Source: SAR202 cluster bacterium
GTDB lineage: Bacteria; Chloroflexota; Dehalococcoidia; SAR202; CAJWER01
Direction: 5' to 3'
Length of the DNA: 6,595 nucleotides
Assembly: GCA_030740335.1 (NCBI GenBank)
Contig: JASLXL010000086.1
Coordinates: 1 to 6,595 of the forward strand
The stretch's first letter is position 1; each line of letters starts with the position of its first letter. Shown piece by piece: positions 1 to 5,853 of the stretch. The notes beneath the pieces are model-generated. The model was not told the DNA's origin. It saw nothing but the letters and a program-made list of their open reading frames with translations, and ran no database searches. Both the position numbers and the translations under genes were made by a program.

Positions 1-1098
1 CCTTAGTGCTTCCAGCGTTTCCTGCCTCGTGTTTTCTGCGTCCACCCCGAGGTCCTTGAGGAGCTGTAAGACCTGAGCAGCGGAGTTCCAGTTGACCTTG
101 CGAGTCGTAGCCCCCAACAGGTCTTTGGCCTCAGGCAGGTACTCTTCCACTAGCTCGTCTAGCCGCGCTATCTGCTTTTCCACTCGTTCTTGCGCTTCGA
201 CCGCAAGAGCGTCCCATCTATCTTGTGAGAATCCGACTCCCAACCTCTCCATCCAGACCACCGCCGGGACAGTCCGGTTCTCCAGTTCCACGACCTCCGA
301 CAGGCCGAGGGAGTCTGCTCGCTCATCGAGTTTCTCTTTCAGGGGCAGAAGCACAGCCGCGTCGATAGCCGCGTACTCAATCTGGGCCTGGGTCAGGTGT
401 TCTGAGCCCCAGTCCGAGACCTGTTCCTCCTTGTCCAGGGATTCTCCGAGATAGTCCTCGGCAATATTTTTGAGGCTGCGGCGATATGCACAGTCGCGCA
501 CGACCTGGTCGGCCAGCATGGTGTCGTAGAGCGGTTCAGGCATGACTCCGCCCGGAGCCTCGTACAGAAAGCCGGCGTCGAACTTGGCGTTGTGGGCGAT
601 CTTGGCCGGACCGCCGTTCAGTACAGGAGTCAACACGTCCATCGGGACGTGGTAGGCGTCGATGACGTATGTCGCGCCCGGGCAGGCGAGCTGCACCAGC
701 CGTATCTTGTCCAACAACGGGTCTAGCCCGGTGGTCTCGATGTCCAGGCCAATAACGGACTCGGCCATAAGCTCTGCTACGACCCGCCGAGCGTGCTCTA
801 TGTCAGAGATATAGTGCACTGGAGGGTAGTTTTGATGGTTCTGATGGTTCTGATTGTAAGAGTCAGTAGATGAATCCATCTGTTGCTCGTTCATCACTGA
901 TACACCGGATTCCTCACGATGCTGGGGACTTCCATCATCACTAGAATAGTCCGATGAATACCTAGAATCAAAATCATCAAAAGGGTCAAAACCCCCTGAT
1001 GGCCCGTTGTCAGGCTCGACAGCATGCGGATTTACCTCGTAGAGCGGGCTCTTGGGGCGTCCTCCCTGGGTGCCAAGCTGCGGTTCGTTCGCCGGCAT
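1..1098 (-). CDS. Family A DNA polymerase with N-terminal DEDDy 3'-5' exonuclease, C-terminus off the left edge
   Basis: The 366 residues in the window hold a complete proofreading exonuclease and the beginning of a polymerase region. Visible in the sequence (numbered from the ATG at 1098): Exo I is D119-I-E121-T-T-G, Exo II is N170-AKF-D174, and Exo III is Y242-AAI-D246, the DEDDy set of DnaQ/RNase D/Pol I-type exonucleases. The segment after about residue 260, with NWNSAAQVLQLLKDLGV near 339-355, matches the pre-palm 'N-S-x-x-Q-L' part of Pol I-like enzymes, so replication or repair synthesis with proofreading is inferred. Residues 1-95 are an unusual extension: low complexity, acidic and aromatic (FDPFDDFD at 37-44, SSDYSSDD at 48-55, NQNHQNHQN at 82-90), encoded by AT-richer DNA. 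The start is uncertain. The frame is open upstream to an ATG at 1188, inside the Nudix gene; internal ATGs at 894 and 768 would give shorter forms, and none has a convincing ribosome site. A stand-alone exonuclease is less likely given the continuing polymerase-like sequence. Confidence 0.85.
   Translation of the reverse strand, partial: MPANEPQLGTQGGRPKSPLYEVNPHAVEPDNGPSGGFDPFDDFDSRYSSDYSSDDGSPQHREESGVSVMNEQQMDSSTDSYNQNHQNHQNYPPVHYISDIEHARRVVAELMAESVIGLDIETTGLDPLLDKIRLVQLACPGATYVIDAYHVPMDVLTPVLNGGPAKIAHNAKFDAGFLYEAPGGVMPEPLYDTMLADQVVRDCAYRRSLKNIAEDYLGESLDKEEQVSDWGSEHLTQAQIEYAAIDAAVLLPLKEKLDERADSLGLSEVVELENRTVPAVVWMERLGVGFSQDRWDALAVEAQERVEKQIARLDELVEEYLPEAKDLLGATTRKVNWNSAAQVLQLLKDLGVDAENTRQETLEALR
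833..856. repeat. 9-base tandem repeat encoding Asn-Gln/His tract
   Basis: TGATGGTTC occurs at 833-841 and 842-850, followed by the partial copy TGATTG. Read on the minus strand it encodes the NQNHQNHQN tract of the polymerase N-terminal extension. Short in-frame repeats of this kind can expand or contract without breaking the frame, consistent with a flexible linker. Confidence 0.75.
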
Positions 1099-1150
1099 CA
1101 CCGCGCTGCTGGTGAAGGTGTAAGGTGTTCGGGGGGTGATGAGCGCGACA

Positions 1151-1645
1151 TCAGCGAATGAAGGCTTGGGCGCTCTGTTCGAGGGCATCGCCGATGCGGA
1201 TCCTATTCGCCGGCAGCGTGTTCTCCGGCAGGTCATCGGGTGGGAAGTAGCCGATGTCGGTACTCTCGTCTGAGATGCTGAGCTCGCCGCTCTCAGTCAC
1301 GCACTCAAAGCACAAGGCGACGAACTGTACGACGTTCCCGTCTGGATAACTCGAGACTCCGTGCCGGCGAGGATCAGAGTAGACACCGACCAGCCGCTTC
1401 ACCGCGACACGCAAGCCTGTTTCCTCGCATACTTCCCGTATCGTGGCCTGCTCTACCGACTCGCCTACATCGACGGCGCCGCCCGGTAGTTCCCAGAAAC
1501 CGTTGTCTGAGCGCTTCTCCAGCAGGACTTCGCCACGCGCGTTGAAAATCACAGCGGATACGCCAGCCTGCACTTTCATTGGTGCTCGAACCGGCTCCCC
1601 TGTTGAGCCTAGATATTGCAATTCGCTACTCTCCATGACGGGCAC
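1151..1645 (-). CDS. Nudix hydrolase
   Basis: This is a 164-residue protein with a textbook Nudix box, G-x5-E-x7-R-E-U-x-E-E-x-G-U. From the GTG start these are G56, E62, R70, E71, E74, E75 and G77, within PGGAVDVGES and REVCEETGL. The box coordinates divalent metal for hydrolysis of a nucleoside diphosphate linked to another moiety; the substrate cannot be read from the sequence. The preceding segment (AGVSAVIFNARGEVLLEKRS) is the usual first strands of the fold, and length is normal for a single-domain member. The start is either the GTG at 1645 or an ATG three codons later at 1636; a purine-rich GGTGGGGG lies upstream of both. It ends at 1151, so it would overlap the next gene by 38 bases if that gene began at the ATG at 1188. 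Neighbours suggest a house-cleaning role near a DNA polymerase, which is inference only. Confidence 0.93.
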   Translation of the reverse strand: MPVMESSELQYLGSTGEPVRAPMKVQAGVSAVIFNARGEVLLEKRSDNGFWELPGGAVDVGESVEQATIREVCEETGLRVAVKRLVGVYSDPRRHGVSSYPDGNVVQFVALCFECVTESGELSISDESTDIGYFPPDDLPENTLPANRIRIGDALEQSAQAFIR

Positions 1646-1817
1646 CCACGAGCCCCCACCTCATCTCGTCGGACTCGCCCCCTTGGACGACCTTTTTGTC
1701 GAAGTTGAACCGTCGGGGATGGCCTACGGCCTCTCTGCGGTGGTCTGAAGGGCCTCAGTGGGCATTCTCTTGCTCGTGTAGGATGTGTTGTGATGGGCCA
1801 AGAACGCTCGTATCACG

Positions 1818-2759
1818 TTAACGGACCTGCTCGATGATTTGATCCAGCTCCCGAACCTCAACGCTTGACAGGGTCCAGCCTGCTGCCTTGGCGTTCTCGG
1901 TAGCCTGTCCTACCCTGCTTACCCCCGCGATGACAGAGCTCACCACCGGCTTTGCAAGCAGCCACGCGATCGCCAACTCGAGAATCGATCGGCTTCGTTG
2001 GGTCGCAAACTCCTCCAACTGCTCCACGACATCGAATCTGCGCTCGGTGAGAAGAGAATCCGCGATCTGTGGAACGAAGGACAGCCGCGTGCCTTCCGGA
2101 GGGGGCTGTCCGCGCCTGTACTTGCCGGTCAGAAACCCGGCGTCCAAGGGATGGTACGGGAGAATCCCCAGCCCGTAGGCCTCGCAGCAAGGGATAAGTT
2201 CCTGCTCGACTTCGCGTTTGAGCATGTTGTACTCAGGCTGGATGCTTACGAACGCCTCCAAGCGCAACAGCTGGCTAATCTCCATGGCCTGGGCCACCTG
2301 CCAGGCGAGAAAGTTCGAGCTGCCGATATATCGAACCTTACCTTGCCGAACCAGGTCGTCGAGCGTTCGCAAGGTCTCTTCCATCGGTGTCTGTGGATCG
2401 GGGAAATGCAGTTGGTATAGGTCTATGTAATCGGTGTTAAGCCTCCTGAGACTAGCCTCGACCTGCTGCATCAGGTGCTGGCGCGAGCCGCCAGCCTCAT
2501 TGGGTCCGTCGCCGAGACGAAACCCGACCTTGGTGGCCACAACTACCTTATCCCGAAACTCTTGCATCGACCGGCCGATGAATTCTTCGGCCGGCCCATA
2601 TGAGTTCGCTGTGTCCAGCAAGTTGATGCCTAGATCGACTGCCTCCCGAATCACCCGATCAGACTCGTTGAAGTCCATGTTACGGCGCCCGAAGCCGCTT
2701 GTTCCAAGCCCAACGACTGACACCCACAATCCAGAACGTCCTAGCCTTCGGTATTCCAT
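1818..2759 (-). CDS. Aldo/keto reductase
   Basis: A 313-residue NAD(P)H-dependent oxidoreductase of the aldo/keto reductase superfamily, a cytosolic TIM barrel without signal peptide. From the ATG at 2759 the catalytic tetrad is visible: D49 (in LLDTANSYG), Y54, K77 (in VVVATKVGF) and H118 (in LYQLHFPD). The opening MEYRRLGRSGLWVSVVGLGT is the standard N-terminal hairpin and first strand. The C-terminal cofactor region includes LPYHPLDAGFLTGKYR and SSVIAGVSRVGQATENA, matching the family patterns 'P-L-x-x-G-x-L-T-G-K-Y' and 'I-x-G-x-x-x-x-x-Q-x-x-x-N'. The frame is open ten codons further, to an ATG at 2789, but those residues are not family-like and a good purine-rich site sits just before the chosen ATG. 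The substrate is not identifiable; such enzymes reduce aldehydes or ketones or oxidise sugars. It lies 74 bases downstream of the mini-lipoprotein ORF and may share its transcript. Confidence 0.95.
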   Translation of the reverse strand: MEYRRLGRSGLWVSVVGLGTSGFGRRNMDFNESDRVIREAVDLGINLLDTANSYGPAEEFIGRSMQEFRDKVVVATKVGFRLGDGPNEAGGSRQHLMQQVEASLRRLNTDYIDLYQLHFPDPQTPMEETLRTLDDLVRQGKVRYIGSSNFLAWQVAQAMEISQLLRLEAFVSIQPEYNMLKREVEQELIPCCEAYGLGILPYHPLDAGFLTGKYRRGQPPPEGTRLSFVPQIADSLLTERRFDVVEQLEEFATQRSRSILELAIAWLLAKPVVSSVIAGVSRVGQATENAKAAGWTLSSVEVRELDQIIEQVR

Positions 2760-2763
2760 GATG

Positions 2764-2777
2764 CCTTCCCTGCCTCC
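2764..2777 (-). promoter_or_regulatory. Shine-Dalgarno region of the aldo/keto reductase
   Basis: On the minus strand GGAGG and then GGGAAGG run up to four bases before the ATG at 2759. This supports that ATG over the in-frame ATG at 2789. Confidence 0.5.
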
Positions 2778-2806
2778 AACCAGTGACATCGGACGTTAGC
2801 TTGCGG

Positions 2807-2828
2807 GCGGCCTACCCCTTGTGGCCGC
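2807..2828. other. Short inverted repeat (GCGGCC/GGCCGC, 10-base loop)
   Basis: A six-base perfect GC stem lies between the mini-lipoprotein stop and the reductase start. No T-run follows on either strand, so it is not a standard intrinsic terminator. It could be a processing or attenuation hairpin, or chance in GC-rich DNA. Confidence 0.3.
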
Positions 2829-2833
2829 AGCCG

Positions 2834-2950
2834 CTAAGCGATCCGCTCCCTTGGTATCCGGCCACTATGAGAACCCGAGCAGGCCATCAGTAAGAAAAGC
2901 AGCACGAATCTCAGTACCAGGACAGCAGCATGTCTCATCTTGTCACGCAT
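2834..2950 (-). CDS. Mini-lipoprotein-like ORF, 38 residues
   Basis: This short ORF starts at the ATG inside repeat R1 copy 1, with GAGG seven bases upstream. It reads as a lipoprotein signal peptide: a basic start (MRDKMRH), a hydrophobic core (AVLVLRFVLLFLLMA at residues 9-23) and a lipobox L-M-A-C with Cys24. Only 15 residues follow the cysteine before TAG. If real, the product would be lipidated on Cys24 and anchored to the membrane with a very short basic tail. It may be a genuine small lipoprotein, or the 5' remnant of a longer lipoprotein gene whose body is lost. No family is recognised. It lies upstream of the aldo/keto reductase in the same orientation. Confidence is moderate because signal-like ORFs this short can arise by chance, though initiation signal and lipobox occurring together argue against that. 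Confidence 0.5.
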   Translation of the reverse strand: MRDKMRHAAVLVLRFVLLFLLMACSGSHSGRIPRERIA

Positions 2951-2976
2951 AACCTTGCCTCTGGGGGCAGTATAGG
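2948..2976 (-). repeat. R1 repeat, copy 1 (putative -10/RBS/start cassette)
   Basis: Minus-strand order is CCTATACT, GCCCCCAGAGGC, AAGGTTATG. It matches copies 2 and 3 except for two bases near the ATG end (AAGGTTATG rather than AGGGTCATG). TATACT resembles a -10 box and GAGG is seven bases before the ATG, which opens the mini-lipoprotein. No good -35 is seen. The weak hairpin TGCC/GGCA overlaps the GAGG. Confidence 0.8.
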
Positions 2977-3090
2977 CTAGGGGGTCAAGGAGGAGGGGCT
3001 GGGGCAGGACTGGTAGCGGCTAGAGCTACGGGGCTAGCAGGTGGATAGCGAGGATGCCATTAAGGCTTATAAGGCTGTTGTGAGGTAGGG

Positions 3091-3152
3091 GAGATATATC
3101 TCTATGCTCCCTAGTTGTATTACTCCTCTGCAGCGGGACTCCTAGCCACTGG
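3091..3152. repeat. R2 repeat, copy A
   Basis: It begins with the perfect palindrome GAGATATATCTC, then carries GTTGTA and CGGGACTCCTAG in the same order and near-same spacing as copy B at 4847-4907. It lies about 140 bases upstream, in the transcription sense, of the mini-lipoprotein start. The palindrome could be a dimeric regulator's operator or an RNA stem. Confidence 0.65.
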
Positions 3153-3312
3153 ATAGATCTCTAAAGCCGAGGATGCCCGTAGAGAGGCGTTTTGGCATTT
3201 ATAGACTACCCATCTTTCCTTACTAAATTAGAACGCCCGCACTGCTTCCTTCCTGAAAGCGACAATATAAACCATTTTTGACAAGCTTCCTCTATAAGTG
3301 AAAGGAGTCTTT

Positions 3313-3335
3313 GAGACGGCTTCTTAGCCCGTCTC
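3313..3335. terminator. Hairpin downstream of the MFS gene
   Basis: GAGACGG and CCGTCTC form a perfect seven-base stem with a nine-base loop about 50 bases past the MFS stop. The minus-strand sequence after the stem lacks a proper T-run; on the plus strand it is followed by a T/C-rich stretch. It is a candidate 3'-end stabilising or termination hairpin for the MFS transcript. Confidence 0.4.
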
Positions 3336-3387
3336 TTCCTTCGGCCCATTTCATACATGAAATAAGCGTCGAACTCTCCGGTGTGAC

Positions 3388-4719
3388 TCAAGATCTGGAT
3401 GCGGCCGACAGTCGAAACACCGACAGGAACATGACCAGTGCGATCGCCAAAACCACTGCTCCCGCCAGATACACAAGCGCCAGCGACGCGACGCCGAGCA
3501 CAGCATAGGCTGCCAGCGGGCCGATGGCCGAACCGGTGTCCTGCCATGTCGCATAGCGGCTCAAAACCCTGGTTCGTCGGTGAGGTGGAGCCAGACCTCC
3601 CACTGTTGAATCGAGGGCCGTGATGGCCGCTGCGACGGCGGTAAAGGCTACCGGCAGCCAGGCGATCGCTGCGCCGAAGGCCATCGGAAAGACCAGCAGC
3701 ACCAGCCCGATCATGCACACTGGGATAGCCAGCGCGACGACCTTCTCTCTACCGTGTCGGTCCCCCAGATACCCGAAAAACGGCGCGCCCAGTCCGGCAA
3801 TCCACCGCGTGGAGATCAATACTCCGTTGAGCGTGGCGACGCCGAGCGCTATCCCCAGGACCGTCAATCCTGACGGAAACCGCTGGCTCAGAAAGAACCC
3901 CAGCGACCCTACCAGTACCCCGTTCATCACCAGGTGGAAGCTGAAGTACGTGAAACACGCTGTCAGTAGGCGACGTCGCTCCACTGGCAACAGCTCCGGT
4001 ACCGGAGAGACCAGGAAGTCCCATAGCCACTCGCGCTTCCCTCCGAACCGGCCACGAGACCCGTATTCGGGTCTGCGCGCATCACGTCGAGGAGCTGCCA
4101 AGCCTGCGGTTCTCGCATCTCTCGACTCGGGTGTCGTCCCTTTCAGAGCCGCTGCCGCGGGCAACGCCAGCAATCCAAGCGCCGCCATCACAAGAAAGCT
4201 CGCGGTCTTACCGGTGAGGTCAAACAGCAATCCTCCAGCGAGCACACCGAAGATGCTGCCCGATCTTACCCCGCTTGTGTAGAACCCCATCATCCGTCCG
4301 CGGTCGGTATCGCGGCTCTCCTCGATCACGACCATGTAGCCGGTGAGCCTGATGACTGAGAAGGCAGCCCCCCACAGCACGCGAGCGGCTAGCAGCAACA
4401 CGAACCCTCTAACCAGACCGTAGGCGGCTGTGGTCGCGATGGCGATGACAATAGCAACGGTCAGTGGAGTAACGATCCCGAACCGCTCCAGCGCCCACGC
4501 TGCCAATGAATTGGACGCCAGGCGTACGACCCTATTGGCGCTCAGCAGCACGCCGACCAGCGCGACCGACACTCCGAACGCCTCCATCCGAGCGGGTAGC
4601 ACGTTATAGATCATCGAGTCGCCCATGATCACGGCCGCCGAGACCGCGGTAATGAGCATGGCACGCCGGGGAATCGCTAACGTCGGCAAGGCTAGGACCG
4701 GCATGACCAGTCGCGCCAT
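3388..4719 (-). CDS. MFS transporter, 12-helix type
   Basis: A 443-residue integral membrane protein of the major facilitator superfamily, a secondary transporter in the cytoplasmic membrane. The pattern is two hydrophobic halves (about 18-193 and 250-436) joined by a charged, Arg-rich cytoplasmic loop (about 194-249). The clearest family signature is motif A in the second half, G-Y-L-G-D-R-H-G-R at 316-324. The first half has the degenerate equivalent AWALERFG (74-81) and a glycine-rich helix GSIFGVLAGGLLFDLTG (154-170) resembling motif C of proton antiporters. The motif and length suggest a drug/metabolite efflux-like carrier, but the substrate is not readable. The start at 4719 has a weak purine-rich site (GCGGG); the next in-frame ATGs, at residues 6 and 21, remain possible. 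It is separated from the upstream ORF by a repeat-bearing gap and probably has its own promoter. The overlapping reading frames inside it are shadows. Confidence 0.93.
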   Translation of the reverse strand: MARLVMPVLALPTLAIPRRAMLITAVSAAVIMGDSMIYNVLPARMEAFGVSVALVGVLLSANRVVRLASNSLAAWALERFGIVTPLTVAIVIAIATTAAYGLVRGFVLLLAARVLWGAAFSVIRLTGYMVVIEESRDTDRGRMMGFYTSGVRSGSIFGVLAGGLLFDLTGKTASFLVMAALGLLALPAAAALKGTTPESRDARTAGLAAPRRDARRPEYGSRGRFGGKREWLWDFLVSPVPELLPVERRRLLTACFTYFSFHLVMNGVLVGSLGFFLSQRFPSGLTVLGIALGVATLNGVLISTRWIAGLGAPFFGYLGDRHGREKVVALAIPVCMIGLVLLVFPMAFGAAIAWLPVAFTAVAAAITALDSTVGGLAPPHRRTRVLSRYATWQDTGSAIGPLAAYAVLGVASLALVYLAGAVVLAIALVMFLSVFRLSAASRS

Positions 4720-4783
4720 CCCGCTGCTGGATGGTTCGGTGAGCGTTCTTCGAGCGACAACCGTACCTACCTGACCGAGGCGT

Positions 4784-4899
4784 CTAGGAGTCGCTAACTA
4801 GCGAGCGAACCAATGCTGCGGGTAGAAGGAATGATATTGTGAGCTTGAGATTAATCTCCCTACCCCCCGGTTGTACCTAATCCCCCACGGGACTCCTAG
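4784..4899. repeat. Imperfect inverted-repeat unit upstream of the MFS gene
   Basis: CTAGGAGTC (4784-4792) and its exact complement GACTCCTAG (4891-4899) face each other about 100 bases apart. The match extends imperfectly outward (GGCGT before the left arm, GCGCC facing it on the right). GGGTAG (4820-4825) and CTACCC (4860-4865) form a nested pair, and R2 copy B overlaps the right half. The layout resembles a small non-coding MITE-like element or a large folded leader; no transposase or target-site duplication is evident. Confidence 0.45.
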
Positions 4900-4907
4900 G
4901 CGCTAGG
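4847..4907. repeat. R2 repeat, copy B
   Basis: It opens with the perfect palindrome GAGATTAATCTC and continues with GTTGTA and CGGGACTCCTAG as in copy A, ending in CGCTAGG. Compared with copy A the two central palindrome bases are exchanged (TA for AT), so symmetry is kept. It lies about 128 bases upstream of the MFS start, a reasonable distance for a control site or leader element. Confidence 0.65.
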
Positions 4908-4923
4908 CTCTAGCCCTCACCCC

Positions 4924-4952
4924 CATGACCCTGCCTCTGGGGGCAGTATAGG
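4924..4952 (-). repeat. R1 repeat, copy 2 (orphan)
   Basis: It is identical to copy 3 over 28 of 29 bases, including TATACT, GCCCCCAGAGGC and the ATG. Here the ATG opens a frame of only seven codons (MGVRARA, then TAG), so no protein gene follows. It sits 11 bases past the stop of the membrane-tail ORF and upstream of the MFS gene. The stem CTGCC/GGCAG with a six-base loop is perfect in this copy. Confidence 0.8.
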
Positions 4953-4963
4953 CGAGAGGGCTA

Positions 4964-5218
4964 CTACGGCCTAGCGGTGGGCCTGTGGCCTGTGGTCAGT
5001 TCCAGCATCACGACCATCACTACCAGCATCCCCGCTACGAGTGCCGCTAGACCCCAGTCTGATGTGGTAGGCGCGTCCCATATGTTGGGAATGGGTGTCG
5101 GGGTTGCTACCGCCGACGCTGGGGCAGGAGTCGGTGTGGCTGCTAGCGTGACGTTGATTGTCACGGTAGCGGTGTTGCCAGCAGGCGCACGGCACTTCGG
5201 CACCCGCGTTGCCACCAT
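4964..5218 (-). CDS. Small Thr/Pro-linker protein with C-terminal membrane tail, IPTL-CTERM-like
   Basis: An 84-residue ORF of unknown function. Residues 14-25 (GNTATVTINVTL) look like the last strand of an Ig-like extracellular domain. A Thr/Pro/Ala linker follows (ATPTPAPASAVATPTPIP, 27-44). The tail A-P-T-T-S-D-W-G (49-56) precedes one hydrophobic helix (about 57-73) and a short end (TTGHRPTARP). The PT-x2-W-G plus helix layout resembles IPTL-CTERM sorting signals of exported proteins. There is no signal peptide, and an in-frame TGA lies two codons before the ATG, so this may be the 3' remnant of a larger surface-protein gene. It begins 17 bases after the rhomboid stop, with AGGA upstream of the ATG, so co-transcription is likely. 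An alternative reading is a genuine small tail-anchored protein. Confidence 0.55.
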   Translation of the reverse strand: MVATRVPKCRAPAGNTATVTINVTLAATPTPAPASAVATPTPIPNIWDAPTTSDWGLAALVAGMLVVMVVMLELTTGHRPTARP

Positions 5219-5235
5219 CCATCAAAGTTCCTGGT

Positions 5236-5853
5236 CTACGACGGCTCTTCCTTCTGGCGCGAACGAAACAGCCGGGCGCCAAGAATCCCCGCCAGGAAGC
5301 CGAAAACATGACCCTCCCAGGAAATCTGTGTATCCGTCGGCAAGAGACCCCACAGCACACCTCCGTAAATCACTAAGACGACGAGGGCTATTACGATGGA
5401 TGACAGAGTGCGCTCATACCATCCTCGTGCCAGTAGATAGCCGAAATATCCGAAGATGAGGCCGCTTGCTCCTACGTGGTGCGCTGAACGACCAAGCGCC
5501 CAAGTGAGCCCTCCACCAAGAAGCACGATCAGCAAAGACAGCTGGAGGAAAAGCATCCTGCCTCGCATCATCACCACGCTGCCAAGGAGTACAAATCCTG
5601 ACGTATTCGAGATTACATGGCCGATGCCGCTGTGAAGAAAAGGGCTCACCGGGATCCCCACCAGACCCCTTGACGAGCGAGGCAGGATGCCCCATTCGTT
5701 CAGCCGGTATCCCATGGATAGGCTCACGATCTCGACCAGCCAGACCAGAAGGATCAGTCCCAGCATCCAGTACAGGTTGGACTTCATGGGCTTGACTGCT
5801 CTTTCTTGGTGGCAGTTGTTGCCATCGGTGCCGAAGCCCGGCTCTCTCCGCAT
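5236..5853 (-). CDS. Rhomboid-family intramembrane serine protease
   Basis: A polytopic membrane protease of 205 residues that would cleave membrane-anchored substrates within or near the bilayer. Family marks, numbered from the ATG at 5853: H79-VIS-N83 (oxyanion-side motif), the catalytic motif G128-A-S130-G131, and the catalytic histidine H182 in SWEGHVFGFLAG. About six hydrophobic segments lie between residues 27 and 195, the compact bacterial core. The chosen ATG lies exactly at the end of repeat R1 copy 3, with GAGG seven bases upstream. It adds a 22-residue polar N-terminus not expected of the family, so the ATG at 5787 (MKSNLYWMLGL, 183 residues) is a serious alternative; the first 66 bases would then be leader. 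The product ends in a short charged tail (FRSRQKEEPS). The following ORF, a membrane tail 17 bases downstream, is a candidate substrate or substrate remnant by position only. Confidence 0.9.
   Translation of the reverse strand: MRREPGFGTDGNNCHQERAVKPMKSNLYWMLGLILLVWLVEIVSLSMGYRLNEWGILPRSSRGLVGIPVSPFLHSGIGHVISNTSGFVLLGSVVMMRGRMLFLQLSLLIVLLGGGLTWALGRSAHHVGASGLIFGYFGYLLARGWYERTLSSIVIALVVLVIYGGVLWGLLPTDTQISWEGHVFGFLAGILGARLFRSRQKEEPS

Larger units (their letters stand above)
2977..3387. other. Gene-poor gap between MFS transporter and mini-lipoprotein
   Basis: No gene of recognisable family is present in these roughly 410 bases. The part at 3181-3387 is visibly AT-richer than its surroundings. 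Its only notable frame is a 50-codon minus-strand ORF (3358-3206, starting MYEMGRRKRRAKKPS), strongly basic and without a clear ribosome site, which I do not call as a gene. The part at 3000-3180 holds repeat R2 copy A, a small hairpin GTAGC/GCTAC (3013-3029), and a split direct repeat flanking R2: TGGATAG at 3042 and 3150, CGAGGATGCC at 3049 and 3168. Confidence 0.5.

Noticed and set aside
92..454. 120-codon plus-strand frame over the polymerase gene
   Set aside because: It is Ser/Arg-rich and antisense to the Exo III and pre-polymerase region, which has clear family motifs.
1635..1748. Plus-strand 37-codon frame from an ATG opposite the Nudix start
   Set aside because: The residues (ending APLDDLFVEVEPSGMAYGLSAVV) look mildly protein-like, but there is no ribosome site, no homology I recognise, and it overlaps the Nudix upstream region.
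3278..3298. Plus-strand TTGACA and TATAAG resembling promoter boxes
   Set aside because: The spacing is only about nine bases and no plus-strand gene follows.
3206..3718. 170-codon minus-strand frame overlapping the MFS 3' end
   Set aside because: Most of it is an Arg/Gly/Ser-rich shadow of the transporter; only its last 50 codons lie outside the gene, and these lack start signals.
3620..4282. 220-codon plus-strand frame inside the MFS gene
   Set aside because: It is antisense to a clear transporter and rich in Ser/Pro/Arg with no recognisable motif, a typical GC-driven shadow.
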